64,000 nt of DNA from Okapia johnstoni (lineage: Eukaryota > Chordata > Mammalia > Artiodactyla > Giraffidae): NCBI GenBank assembly GCA_024291935.2, contig CM044315.1:49512385-49576384 (forward strand), in the 5' to 3' direction. Below are positions 23,441 through 35,200 of the stretch, piece by piece. Positions within the stretch are counted from its first letter, which is position 1; every line of letters starts with the position of its first letter. Made by a program: the position numbers and the translations under genes. Below the pieces are notes generated by a model. It was not told where the DNA came from. It worked only from the letters and a program-made list of their open reading frames with translations, and made no database searches.

Positions 23441-24704
23441 TCTTTTAACATCATTTTTTTTTCTAGTAGTTAGGCCATATAAGCTTTGAGAAATGAGTAA
23501 GAGAAGAAATCCTAAGTGCAATCTCTTAATTGGCTTTCTGCATACTTAACATCACTTATGGAAAAACAAGTCATGGGGGCAAGATGCATTGAAAAGAGAA
23601 AGCTCATGGGCATGATTATGTAGCCTATAGAATTTAAGAGGCATTCTTCTATCTTAAAAGTAAAAGAGAAAAAAGAAAGCTTCCTGCTAGCAGGAAAATG
23701 TCAAGGTAGCTCAGATGGTGAATATTATTCTGTTGCCATGATTTCCATGGTTTTGTCAGCATAAGTGTTTTTAACACAGGCACATTGAAGAGATGAATGA
23801 CCTCATGTTAAGTAACTCCATTCCCAGCTTCTAAGTGGGGATAATAACAACAGGCTGAGAGTGGGTTATTTAATGAAAAGGAGAGTTATAATGATCATGC
23901 TGGTTTTAAGAAGCAAGTAACCAAATTGACCACAGACCCATGCACTAAAAATAAATAAATAAATTCTGGAGATGATGAGGGCAGTTGGAGTTAGTTCATA
24001 TTCGTGTGGTTCCCAGGGATATCAAAGACAAATCTGCCTCTTTGAAGTAGATATTCGAGGAAGAAACACAAGGGCTATTTGGCACATAGCTCAGCACCTA
24101 AAACTGCCTCATTTTCATCCTCAGTGGATTTCTGACAAACAATATCAATTTCCACCTAATTTAAAATCAAGAGACTATATTACTATATTCCCCCAGTTCT
24201 TTAATTTGAGAAAGTCAACGTATTCACTCTGAAAGGCTGTTCTGAACACATCCTGTCTGAAAGCTTATATTGTTTCAAAACTACAGGGTTAAGAGGCTCA
24301 GGGCATCGAGAGATGAAATACAGTTATCAGCCGTACTGTTTTTGAAATAGAGCTTAAGTAACTCACAAAAGAGCAGTTTGTTTTGAAAAATGCAAGGAGA
24401 CAAACAGGAGGTCAATTCATCACAAGACAGCAAGAATGGTGGTCTTGTGGTTGTTATGCCTACCAGTACAATACAGTGAAAAGTCAGGAGGTGGGCTTCA
24501 CTTCTGTACTCAGTCCAGATGTGGACTTCACCAAGATAATCGACTTAAATCAGCTTATACCAGTAAGTAAAAGCACAACTCTTACAGTCATCATCTGGCT
24601 CAACAAAAGCAATCAAGATTAAGTCACATATCAAAGACCTAGGCCATTGACCCCTGAGCAAAGAAGTAGGGTCAGCATAAAGAATAAGGTTCCAGTACAT
24701 TGGA
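23441..24704. other. intron sequence, nothing recognised
   Basis: No exon; a short AATAAATAAATAAA run at 23949-23962. Confidence 0.4.
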
Positions 24705-24860
24705 TGCTCTGGAGTCTGGATTTTAAGACTCAGCCCTGCCATTTTCAGCAAGTGTGACCTGGAGCAAGCTATATAATCTGTTCTTGTTTTAATTTCCTTA
24801 TCTATAATATAAGAGAATAATTTTACATAACTCATAACTATTCATGGGAAATTTTCAAAT
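24705..24860 (+). mobile_element. MIR SINE
   Basis: GCTCTGGAGTCTGGATTTTAAGACTCAGCCCTGCCATTTTCAGCAAGTGTGACC.. TTTCCTTATCTATAATATAAGAGAATAAT follows forward MIR. Confidence 0.75.
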
Positions 24861-24888
24861 TCAATGATTCATTAAGAGAGTTACACAC

Positions 24889-25252
24889 TGTTATGGTTAA
24901 TTTCAAATGTCAACTTGCCTAGACCATGATATCCAGGTATTTGGAAAAACATTATCCTGGATGTTTCTATGAGGTGAATTTTTGGATGCAAGTATCATTT
25001 AAATTGAGTAAAGCAGATTACCCTCCATAACATGATGGGCTTTATCCAAACAGTTGAAATCCTAATTGAACAAAGACTGACCAACTGCCTCTGGACTCAA
25101 ACTGCAACTTTTCCTTGAGTCTCAAGCACAGCAAACTATTCCATCTCACCAGGTTTCCACAACTGCAGGAGCCAATTCCTTAAAAGAAACTGCTTTCTAT
25201 ACACACACACATCCTGTTGGCTCTGTTTCTTTAGAGAACCTTGACTAATACA
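24889..25252 (+). mobile_element. old TG..CA-ended mammalian repeat, second copy
   Basis: Begins TGTTATGGTTAATTTCAAATGTCAACTTGCC and ends CTCTGTTTCTTTAGAGAACCTTGACTAATACA, the same family as 8266-8751 but on the other strand. A short ACACACAC run near 25200 replaces the GATA run of the first copy. Confidence 0.72.
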
Positions 25253-25279
25253 TACATCATGAAAAACACAAAATTAATT

Positions 25280-25740
25280 GGCAAAGATGGTTCAAAGCAA
25301 GAAAGTACTATCTTGATACATTTCAAAAGAAAAGTCATAGTCATAACAAAATAAGCCCCAAAGTCATTTGATAAAATTCAACATGTATAGATACAATTAT
25401 AGAAAAAATAATTCTAAAAGCAATTGAGTTCTTCCTTAATATGGTAAAGAGTCAGGTCAACATTGAGTGATCAAACATTAGAAGCATTCTTTTAAAAAAT
25501 TCTCTTCAGAAACTGTTATTTGTAATTTTTGATAAGCTCTGGTCAATGCAATAAACATTGAAAAAAAGTGAGAGAAAGATTATTTAAAAACACTGAGATT
25601 GCAGATTGGAACAGGCTAAAAGAAACTTATACACCTTAACTAGAGTTCTTCAGTATAGCAAACAAATGCAAGACAAATATGTAAAATTAATATCATTTCT
25701 GCATACAAAAATTAAATGGCTATAAATATGATTTTAAACC
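25280..25740 (+). mobile_element. old L1 ORF2 fragment
   Basis: TTTGATAAAATTCAACATG.., TTCTTCCTTAATATGGTAAAGAGTC and ATGTAAAATTAATATCATTTCTGCATAC correspond to consecutive parts of L1 ORF2, strongly decayed. Confidence 0.55.
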
Positions 25741-25999
25741 TGTACTAAAGATAAGAAAAGGAAAATGGTTCAGCAAACATTTATTGGACTTCTATTAGAT
25801 GCCATAAGAACTTTGATTAAAAAGTACATACTTGCTCTTTTTCAGAAAATTACTTAAAAATTACTTGTATAGATAATATATTCTTAACAGAGCAACTGTT
25901 ATTAAAATGTCTGTTTTTATTAAGTTAACATATAATGCAATTCCAATCAACATTTCACTAGCGTGGGTTGATAAAGTTATTTGGAGCAAATATTCATTC
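25741..25999. other. intron sequence, small L2/MIR-like piece
   Basis: 25768-25830 (GTTCAGCAAACATTTATTGGACTTCTATTAGATGCC) resembles the reverse L2/MIR terminal motif. Confidence 0.4.
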
Positions 26000-26450
26000 T
26001 CTCTACTCTCACCTCCATAGGAGGAGTACAATTTCCATTCCATTGATGTTGGCTTTGGCCATGTAACTTGCCTTGGTCTCATGGTGGGTGAAGTGTACTT
26101 TCTTGCCTCTTCATTTTGGGCTTGGTTCTGTGACTTACTTTTGGTCAACGAGATGTCAGCATATGTGAAGTCAGTGGAAGCTGGCAATGTGCCTCCAAAG
26201 TTGGGCTTAATTTCTTGCGCTTTTGCCTTCCTCATGAGAATATACTCCAGTTGGCTCAGAGTTCATCAGTGAAGAGTGATGCAGAAATCAGACCTGAACC
26301 CAACTTGCAGACTTGAGACTAAGCCCAGTTGATCCCCACTGACACATAGAAGAGGGAGCAAGAATAAATGATTATTGTTTAAGCCACTGAGTTTGGGGGT
26401 GATCTGTTACAAGCACTGCTATGCATATTGCTGTTTGATACAACCAAGAC
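26000..26450 (+). mobile_element. MLT1-type LTR (ERVL-MaLR), solo, partial
   Basis: GGCTTTGGCCATGTAACTTGCCTTGGTC, TGGTCAACGAGATGTCAGCATATGTGAAG, GCGCTTTTGCCTTCCTCATGAGAATATAC and AGCAAGAATAAATGATTATTGTTTAAGCCACTGAGTTTGGGGGTGATCTGTTAC occur in MLT1 LTR order. It is an ancient solo LTR; no retroviral coding sequence is next to it. Confidence 0.8.
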
Positions 26451-26502
26451 TTTCTATTTTGTTCAACAAAATGATTTAGAGGTGAATTTATATAGATGTG
26501 TG

Positions 26503-26720
26503 CTCAGTTGCTTCAGTCATCTCCAACTCTTTGCAACCCTATGGATTGTAGCCCCCAGGTTTCTCTGTCCATAGGATTTTCCCAGCAAGAATACTGGAGT
26601 GAGATGCCATGCCCTCCTCCAGGGGATCTTCCCAACCCAGGGATTGAACCTACATATCCTGCATCTCTGGTAATGCGGGTGGGTTCTTTACCTGCTGAGC
26701 CATTTGAGAAGTCCATATAT
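26503..26720 (-). mobile_element. Bov-tA SINE, reverse
   Basis: CTCAGTTGCTTCAGTCATCTCC.. to the tRNA head (TTCTTTACCTGCTGAGCCATTTGAGAAGTCC). ATATAGATGTGTG before and ATATATATGTGTG after may be its duplication, but the AT-rich context makes this weak. Confidence 0.9.
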
Positions 26721-26741
26721 ATATATATGTGTGGACTATTA

Positions 26742-27029
26742 CGGAGAGGACAATGACACCCCACTCCAGTACTCTTGCCTGGAAAATCCCATGGACGGAG
26801 GAGCCTGGTAGGCTGCAGTCCATGGGGTCGCTACGAGTCGAACACGACTGAACGACTTCACTTCCACTTTTCACTTTCGTGCATTGGAGAAGGAAATGGC
26901 AACCCACTCCAGTGTTCTTGCATGGAGAATCCCAGGGACGGCGGAGCCTGGTGGGCTGCTGTCTATGGGGGTCACACAGAGTCAGACACGACTGATGGGA
27001 CTTAGCAGTAGCAGCAGCAGCAGCAGCAA
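26742..27029 (+). mobile_element. BOV-A2 SINE with 10-bp target-site duplication
   Basis: Two Bov-A units in tandem joined by CACTTCCACTTTTCACTTTCG, ending in (AGC)n at 27006-27028. TGGACTATTA flanks it at 26732-26741 and 27030-27039. The target lies inside an L1 3' end. Confidence 0.95.
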
Positions 27030-27536
27030 TGGACTATTAATTAGCCATTAAAAAATAGACTATTAGCCATACACACAATGGATTGTTATGTGTATGGCTA
27101 TGGACACACAATGGACTATTAGCCATAAAAAATAATGACATACTGCTATTTGCAGCAACATGAATGAACCTAGAGAATACTAAGTGAAGTAAGTGAGATA
27201 AGGAAAGACAAATATTATATGATATTACTCATATGAGGAATCTAAAAATAATACAAATGAATCTATACACAAAACAGAAAGAGACATACAGACATAGAAA
27301 ACAAACATGGTAACCAAAGTGGAGGAGAGGGTGTAACTAGTACGATGAGACTAATAGATTCAAACTATTATACATAAAACACAGAAATAACCAGGAATAA
27401 CACAGCAAACAACATTCAATATTTTGTAATAATCTGTAATAGAAAATATATATAACTGAATCACTTTGCTCTATGCCTGAAACTAACACAATATTGTAAA
27501 TTGACTATACTTCAACTAAAAAATGGAAAAAAAATT
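27030..27536 (+). mobile_element. L1 3' end, interrupted upstream by BOV-A2
   Basis: GGACTATTAATTAGCCATTAAAAAA.. AGCAACATGAATGAACCTAGAGAATACTAAGTGAAG.. CTGAATCACTTTGCTCTATGCCTGAAACTAACACAATATTGTAAATTGACTATACTTCAACT is an L1 3' UTR. Its GGACTATTA..AGCCAT start is repeated three times (27031, 27057, 27113). Confidence 0.9.
27065..27099. repeat. perfect 11-bp inverted repeat (hairpin) inside L1 relic
   Basis: AGCCATACACA at 27065-27075 pairs with TGTGTATGGCT at 27089-27099 around a 13-base loop. Located between duplicated L1 start segments. Confidence 0.85.
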
Positions 27537-28186
27537 ATAGGCAAAACAGATACTTCTCAGAAAAGTGTTTAAAATTAGTATGATCCTTTTCCTCTTCTTT
27601 CTTTTTTATTGTATCTATATGAAAAGATGGATATTAACTGAACCTACTGTGGCAATCATTTCACAGTTCATGAAGAGCAAAGGATAAAAATAAGTATATA
27701 TGAAATAGGCTTCCCAAAACAAAGGGATAGAGAAGATTGTAGAACAGTATAATGATAAGTAGTTTAGTATTGTAAAAAGAAATATGCAAACTTTCACATA
27801 TACCACAATTACAATTTCATAAATATGTGTACATAAAGAGAAAGAATATATAGAAAATGATTGCATAACAGCATATTTAAATGAAAATACAATTGTCTCA
27901 ACTGTTTTGGGGAGAAATAATAAGACTCAGAAAAATATAACATTTGTGCACAGTATTTCCATGTACTAAAACTATGGTCAAGATAACCTATATAGGATAT
28001 TGTGAAATTATCAAAATGCTTCTGTGAGCATTTGTCTATTTCTGGCATATATAAGAAATGGGGAAGAGGCAACATTTGAGGGAAAAAATAATCCCTCTCT
28101 TTATCCTCAAGTTTTATAAGCCCATCCACAGCTGAAATGTGATTACTCTATATAAATGTTAGCTATTATTACAAGAAGTAGTATGT
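27537..28186. other. AT-rich intron sequence, nothing recognised
   Basis: Open minus-strand frames at 27615-28129 are low-complexity and match nothing known. Confidence 0.4.
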
Positions 28187-28425
28187 GTGGTGGTCAAGAG
28201 CAGGAACTCTGGAGCCAGGGTATAACTTTCAGCAATGCCACTTAAAGACAATGTAACTTCTGGAAAGTCTTTTTTAATCTTCCTTTGCCCATTTCCTCAT
28301 TGAAAAATGGGATGATAATAATACCTTCTTATAAGCATTGTTATGAGGCTTAAATAAATTAGTATATGTAAAGCATTTAGAACAATGTCTGATACCTAGT
28401 AAGCACCATGTGTGTTGGTTTATTA
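28187..28425 (+). mobile_element. MIR SINE, near full length
   Basis: GTGGTGGTCAAGAGCAGGAACTCTGGAGCCAGG.. CCCATTTCCTCATTGAAAAATGGGATGATAATAATACC.. AAGCATTTAGAACAATGTCTGATACCTAGTAAGC is MIR from head to 3' end. Confidence 0.92.
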
Positions 28426-29084
28426 TTACCTGTAACATCTTTATTATTACTGTTGCTATGTTACTGTTACCATCTTTTGGGGAGATGCTGAAAACATCGT
28501 CCCATGAGCTTTGGGAAAGGTAAGTGAATGATAGCTAAGTGTTCTCAATCTAGCAAATATTATTAAACTTTATTAGAAAGAATTATTGGCAAAATCTAAT
28601 ACCATATGGATCCACTAAAAAGTTGTTTACTTTGTACATTTTCTTCCCAAGAATTCCACAAATAATTTACATTGCCAAAATGTGGTTTGCAGTATAATAA
28701 AAGAAACTGCTGAAGTGTGTGAGTACAGCTAGAAGGAATTTAAAAGCTCACACTGACCTCCACATACATTCTTGGGGGAATTCTTGAAGAACTTGTATTT
28801 CATAAACTTTTTGAGGAGAAGGCGGGAATTATTTCTATTAATATAATACTAATTTTTCTCTGAAAGTATGTTGTGTTCAGTATGCAAAATTAAAACAATG
28901 CCATATTTGCAATGCATTTGTCTTATGGATCCCTTCTCTATGGAGCTAGACTAGTGTATATTTTAAACTATTTTCAACCATTCTTTCTGTGGGCTTCCTC
29001 TATCTCAGTTAATGACAATTCTGACCTCCCAGACACACACGTCAAAAACCTAAATCCATTTTTAAAATAATTCTCTTAGAACGG
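28426..29084. other. intron sequence, nothing recognised
   Basis: No exon or repeat recognised. Confidence 0.4.
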
Positions 29085-29202
29085 TTTTAGATTTACAGAA
29101 AATGAGAGGGCAATGCAGAATTCCCATATACCCCACATTCAGATTCCCCTACTATCACAATGATATTTTGGTATGATACATTTGTTATAGTGAATGAAAC
29201 AA
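29085..29202 (-). mobile_element. old L1M 3'-region, left part, split by L1 insertion
   Basis: TTTTAGATTTACAGAAAATG, TTCCCATATACCCCACATTCAG, GATACATTTGTTATAGTGAATGAAACAA follow the reverse old-L1 3' UTR and continue at 29608. Confidence 0.78.
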
Positions 29203-29607
29203 CACCAATACAGTATACTAATGCATATATATGGAATTTGAAAGATGGTAATGATAACCCTATATGCGAGACAGAATAAGAGACACAGATGCATAGAACA
29301 GTCTTATGGACTCTGAGGGAGAAGGTGAGGGTGGGACGTACTGGGACAATAGCATTGAAACATGTATATTATCATATGTGAAACAGAACACCATTCCATA
29401 TTCTATGCATGAGACAAATGCTCAGGGCTGGGGCAATGGGATGACCCAGAGGGATGGGATGGGGAGGGAGGTGGGAGGAGGGTTCAGGATGGGAAACACA
29501 TGTAAACCCATGGCTGATTCATGTCAATGTATGGCAAAAACTACTACAATATTGTAAAGTAATTAGCCCCCAACTAAAATAAATAAATTTATTAAAAAAA
29601 AAAAAAA
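29203..29607 (+). mobile_element. ruminant L1 3' end, 5'-truncated, with 7-bp target-site duplication
   Basis: Starts CACCAATACAGTATACTAATGC, carries the 3' UTR with GATGGGATGGGGAGGGAGGTGGGAGG, and ends in A-rich tail 29593-29607. GAAACAA flanks it at 29196-29202 and 29608-29614. Only the last few ORF2 codons (..YGI stop) are present. Confidence 0.93.
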
Positions 29608-30055
29608 GAAACAATATTGGTAAATTATTATTAACTAAAGTCCATACTTGATTGATATTTTCTTAGTTTTGACTTAATGCACTTTTTCTGTTCCAAGATC
29701 CCATCCAGGATACCACATTACAGTTAGTAGACATATCTTCTTAGAATCCTCTTGGCTTTGGCAGTTTCTCAGATTTTCCTTCTGTTTTTTATTTTTTTCC
29801 TAGTTTTTTCTCATTAGACAGGGGTTACAGGTTTGGAGATAGAAGACCACAGAGGCAAAGTGCCATTTTCATCATATCCTCCTAAGGGAACATGCTACCA
29901 ACATGATTTATCATTATTGATGTTGACCTTGATCACCTGGCTGAGGTAGTGTTTGTCAGGTTTCTCCACTATAAAATTACTTTTTTTTCCCCTTTCCATG
30001 TTGTACTCTTTGGAAGGGAGTCACTATAAGCAACCCACAAAGGAGTAAAAGAATA
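29608..30055 (-). mobile_element. old L1M 3'-region, right part
   Basis: TATTATTAACTAAAGTCCATACTTGATTG, CAGGATACCACATTACAGTTAG, TGATGTTGACCTTGATCACCTGGCTGAGGTAGTGTTTGTCAGG continue the relic from 29202 in the correct order. Confidence 0.82.
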
Positions 30056-30274
30056 TTCACTTCTAAAAGTGCTCTAAGTTATATATTTATCTAGACATTT
30101 AAATTCTATTTTTGATGATAGACACAGAGTGTTTCATGGAAAGACACTGCTTAAAAAATAAACTGCTTAATTCTAGTAATTTATTCTAGTAAGTATAACA
30201 CATGCTTATTGTATAAAAACTGGAAAATGTGTTTAAGCAAAAGGTCACCTAAAATGTATCACTTCAGACAGTGC

Positions 30275-30477
30275 TGCAGTCCTCAGTTGCTCAGTCGTGT
30301 CTGACTCTTTGGGACTCCGTGGACCAAAGCCCACCAGGTTCCTCTGTCCCTGGAATTTCCCAGGCAAGAATACTGGAGTGGGTTGCCATTTCCTTCTACA
30401 AGGGATCTTCCCCACCCAGTGATTGAACTGTGTCTTTTGGGTCTCCTGCATTAGCAGGCAGATCCCATAGACCACTA
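30275..30477 (-). mobile_element. Bov-tA SINE, reverse
   Basis: TTGCTCAGTCGTGTCTGACTCTTTGGG.. GGGATCTTCCCCACCCAG.. CTCCTGCATTAGCAGGCAGATCCC; the end of the tRNA head is degraded and no duplication is visible. Confidence 0.92.
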
Positions 30478-32126
30478 AAGTTAATATTTTGAGGCACTAT
30501 CTTCAAACCATCTTTCTATGTCTACATTTAGAGTTAAAATAATCCTCTACATATACCACTCTATCTGGCTTATTACCATTTCACATTAACAAAAATTAGT
30601 CTGTATTTTTTTTAGACTGAGTGTTTTCTTCTCTACAATTCCAGAGCCTAGCACAATGCCCAGCATGTAGTGGCTTCAGCAAGTGTGATCCGATGAGCTT
30701 TCTGACTTGAATGGATGAAGCCTCCATGAAACAATTTAATGGAATTTGCTGACAAAAGCAATCTTCTTATCCCTTGCCCTCACAGGATAACCAAAGTCAC
30801 AGGCATAGCATCACCAATTTTGAGCCTTGGACAATGAGTTAAATCAATGAAACAGTGTGTAGTTTGTAAGGACTAAAAGATAATAGTATGTGAAGTGTTT
30901 AAGCACACAGGCCCATGATTCCTTACCCTAAACCCTTTTGACTAGGTATATTTTGGAATTCAGAATTCTTCAGTTGAGGAGGACAATAGAGCAAATGTGC
31001 AATATATTATGAAACACCATGACTGGGCACAGGGAAACACATTGTAGTTAAAGTCATATTTTCTATAGCAAAGTAAGTGAATAATCACAATAAATTGACC
31101 AATTCCTTGTGTTTTAGAATTTTTTAAAGTAGATTCTAAAAATCCCTTGTGGCTAGACTCTAGAGGAGTCCCAGTTCTTTCAGCCTCGGTTTATTACCAT
31201 CTAGGGACCAACTTGTAAAATTAAAAGACCCACTAGCATTCAGGTCTGGCATTTTGCATTTCCAGGAATAATTTTTTGTTATCTAAAGGCCAAAGATATA
31301 AATAAGCTCCCTTATCTGTTATCTGTGCCAGTTTTCATGATTTCTTTCCTAGCCCACCCTTTCACTTAGGGAAAGCTTGTTAAGTCCCAGCTTTAGGTTG
31401 GAAGGGAGGAAGGGATTCTCATTCTCTGCCTTTGCTGGACCCAGGCCCTGCCCTTCAACCTATAGGGTGGATATTACCCATCTCCTCAGTCACTGATGCT
31501 GATAAACTCCCAGGAAACAACACCATCAGTTTTCCTGCTTATATCTCTCTTTCCATTACTTCTCAGTTTCTGGAGCCAGACGATTTCCCTTCTTTCTAGC
31601 AAAGCCAGCTGAGCATTAAATAATAGTTTCTATTTTATCCAACATGTCCTTGGGTTACAGCAGAGTTGTCAGGTTTTCTTAGTTTACCATATTGCCAGAC
31701 CAGCACTCTTAATTTCATTTTTCTTTTAAATAAACAAATCTATTTATTAAATACTTAAAATATTCTATTACCCAGATTTTTCATTAACCAGGTATACCAC
31801 TTCCAAAGCCTTGTGGAATAATATTTGATATAGGCATTAGATAGTTACTTTTGAAATAAAAATTCTTTAATGAATATTTTTCTTTTGTAAGCAAGTCTTT
31901 GTAAGCCTACTCTGGAAATTGAGAAATCACAATTTGATTTCTACTTAGTGACATCTACTTAGTGACAAATTATCTTCCAGACATTGAATACAATTGCTTA
32001 GTTGCAATGACTCGAATGTTATCTATTCTTAACAGCAACAGAATAAATTTGTTATGGTGAAATGTCAGTGCTGTCGAGGTAGTGTTGTTCCAAGATACTT
32101 ATGATCGTATCAAACCTATTTGGTTC
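30478..32126. other. intron sequence without recognised repeats
   Basis: 1.65 kb with no exon or clear repeat recognised. Confidence 0.4.
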
Positions 32127-32134
32127 TCTTCCTT

Positions 32135-32270
32135 GTGTGTGCATGCGTGCTAAGTCATTCAGTTGTGTCTGACTCTTTGCAACCCTCTGGACCATAGCCC
32201 ACCAGGCTCCTTTGTCCATGGGATTCTCCAGGTAAGAATACTGGAGTGGGTTGCATGCCCTCCTCCAGTT
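32135..32270 (-). mobile_element. Bov-tA SINE lacking its head, with 8-bp target-site duplication
   Basis: The Bov-A body only (AGTTGTGTCTGACTCTTTGC.. CTGGAGTGGGTTGCATGCCC); the tRNA part is absent, i.e. 5'-truncated. TCTTCCTT at 32127-32134 and 32271-32278. Confidence 0.9.
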
Positions 32271-32278
32271 TCTTCCTT

Positions 32279-35200
32279 AGTGAACCCCAATCTTAATTTC
32301 TTTTTAAAATAGAGTTCATTGTTGATCCTTAGCGCATTGTCTGGAACTGAACAAGGACATATTCAATATTTGGTGACTAAACTTCCACTTGATGAATAGT
32401 TTTGTGCTGGTCACTCTGTCAGGCTATTAGCTGGAACTTGCGAAAAGATGAACAAAAACTCTTACCATTGGAGCCCCAGTTCTATGATCATTGTCAACTT
32501 TAAATTCAGGGTAGTCTTTGTGGCTACCCTGCTTTGTTTTTCTTTGATTGTCATGAATGAGGCAATTTGATATTTGAATTCCTGATAAGCCTTTTTCAAG
32601 AGTGTTAACATGACAATTGGCAAATGGCATTTTTCTATCTAAGGTAGGCTATTGGATAACATTCCCTTTTATCTTCCTGGGGAATCAATGACTATGTTGA
32701 AAACAATGATAACACTGACTCTTTCCTCAATAACAGATGTGATCTGTAAAGTGAAAAATCAATGTTTTGACTGATGATATCTCTTAGCAATAAGGAAGAT
32801 TTCATCTGAATAATTATAATAAAAATATATGATTAATCAGTTGAGTGAGACTAGAAATTCAATACATAATGAGCCATATTGGGCCATTTTATGGCTTTAC
32901 AATCTGGGGAAATCGTGAGCTTCTCACTTCTCCCTCAAAAGCACAAGATAATTTCCTAAACACATGTCCCTGATCAGGGAGACATACAGTGTACATCTCT
33001 GTGGACACCTGAACCAACTGATGGACTGACAGATATTTCTTCTTATGCTCAGCCTTCTAGCAGGTTTGGAGTATGCGCTTGCAAGGATAGATCCTCACAT
33101 CCTCCAGGCAACCCCCTGTTGAAAGATGAGTTTCACAATGTTTGGTTTCTGTTGCTGTAAAATAACTATCACATATAATGCATGTACCAGCTAGACTCTT
33201 TTGGTTGTGGATGACTAAAACATAACCCAAACCTGAAGACATGAAAGGCAGGAATTTACTGGCTTCACACTCAAACCGCATAAGAGGGCAGGCTGGCTTC
33301 AAGAACGGCTGGTCTCAGTACTAGAGTACTGTCCAGGCCCTTGCTTGAACTCTGCTTCTCTCAATGTCTTGGTCTCATTCTCTCCAGGGAACACAGCCAC
33401 TGACAGCCAGAGAATCTTATCTCAGCATCTCTTTCCCTAAAAGAAAAGAGCGTCTTTCTCACAGCATTACACAGAAGAACAGTAAACTCTTGGAAGGGTT
33501 AAGAATGCCTCATCTGGGACCATGTGTCCACACCTTGAACCATCATGTCATTGGTCAAACAGTGGCCTGAATTTTCTGCTCACCACTGTAGTCAGAAGCA
33601 AAGGGATCGTTTCTGTAATGAAGGGACAGTGGCAAGCATAAAAGGCACTACATATACTTAATCAGGTAATTATATATATTAACCATTTTATTATGTAAAT
33701 ATAGTTATATGTATACAGTCTATGCATGTTTGTCTTTAAGAAAGTCTTGTGACATTGTCCTTATATATGTGAATATGTATGCATTTTCTGTATATCTATA
33801 TATACTAGCTCATGAATATAGGTGAATGCATAAATTGTACACATGTATTACTGTTTTGCAAGTAAGAGTGTAGTTTTTCCTTTTCCAGGGATACCATTTA
33901 CATCCCCAGATCATAATTACCCAGTGAACGTATCCTCTATCTTCTATCCCCAAGAGTAAGATGCACTCCAGGCAGATTGGCCTATTTGTTGCCCCTACAT
34001 GTGCCTGATTTCCTTCTTTGGAAAGTCAGAGAATCATGCAGACCTATAGCAGTATCTCAGGGGCCCCATGGGCATGGGGTGCCATATCCAAGTCAGGGGT
34101 ACACAGAATGAAGCATTAGTAAAAGTGACCTTATATGTAGTTTTTGTGGCATCAGGACCAAGATATGAATACTCCAAGACTGCATAACCAACCAAACAAT
34201 ATGGGGAGCTGGAAGGTAAGAATTAAGGGTAAGGGAGCCAGAGGGAAGTAAGAAATGAATGCACAGAGTGTGAGGCGGTGGGGATTCCTAGTGCAAACAC
34301 AAGTTCCCTGTGGCTTCTGTGTAGAGCTCTTGGCCTATTGGGAGTGGTAGGAGCTGAAGGAACATGGACAGTTTACATTCAGACCTTCTGCTTTAGCTCT
34401 TTTCCCCAACTCTGCTTTCTCTTCTCTCTCTGTGCCATCCAAATTCTTACCCTATGCGTGGGTCTCACAAAGCCTCCTAGAATTATAACCCACAGCAAGG
34501 TCAGTCCCTCTCCTTTGGCAGTGGTGCCCTCGAGATTGCCTTGAGATCAGCCACTGTTTGGGAGCTGCTATTTCACAACCAGACTAGGAAACATAATCTT
34601 TTCTCCACTCAATCAATATATGTCCTCATACTTAGGAAAAAGATAAATTACCTTCCAAAAGACAAATTCAATATGCACATGCCAAAGAAGTCATCTTTGC
34701 TGTATGTTAATTTAGTTGTTTCCTTTTCTATAACAATCTAATAGTTGAAAGTTATTTTACTTCATGGTTATACAAACGGAATGTTCAGATTTTAATTAAC
34801 AATTAAATTGATGAGTTTTAAACTTCTGGAATATATATTTGCATATAATTGCTCTCAGTATACTTATGTAAAATCCAAAGCTCATATTCCCAAAAACAGA
34901 AAGCCTATTCGTGTCAGCTTTAGTTACATGTGTACATTTATTTGAATGTGTAGAGTGTGTGCTTTTATTGCCAAGAAAGTCAGTTCTGTTTCTTAATTGT
35001 CGCTATAACCACAATTTGGGAAATTCTATTACAACATCAATATGGTATGCACATCTTTAATTAGGCTAGTATGGCCTGTCACAGCAACTGATCCTATGTA
35101 TTCTTATTTAGTCTACTTGAAGTTTTAAAATGTCCTCATTTTTTAAAGAGACATATTTCAGTCTCATTAAATTGTTAAATCAATATACAGCCCTACAACT

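Noticed and set aside
24889..25252. Naming the TG..CA repeat as a specific LTR or DNA transposon
   Set aside because: The sequence is familiar, but I could not place it in a family with certainty, and no clear target duplication of diagnostic length is visible.
26000..26450. A full endogenous retrovirus around the MLT1 LTR
   Set aside because: No internal region or second LTR was seen nearby; it is a partial solo LTR.
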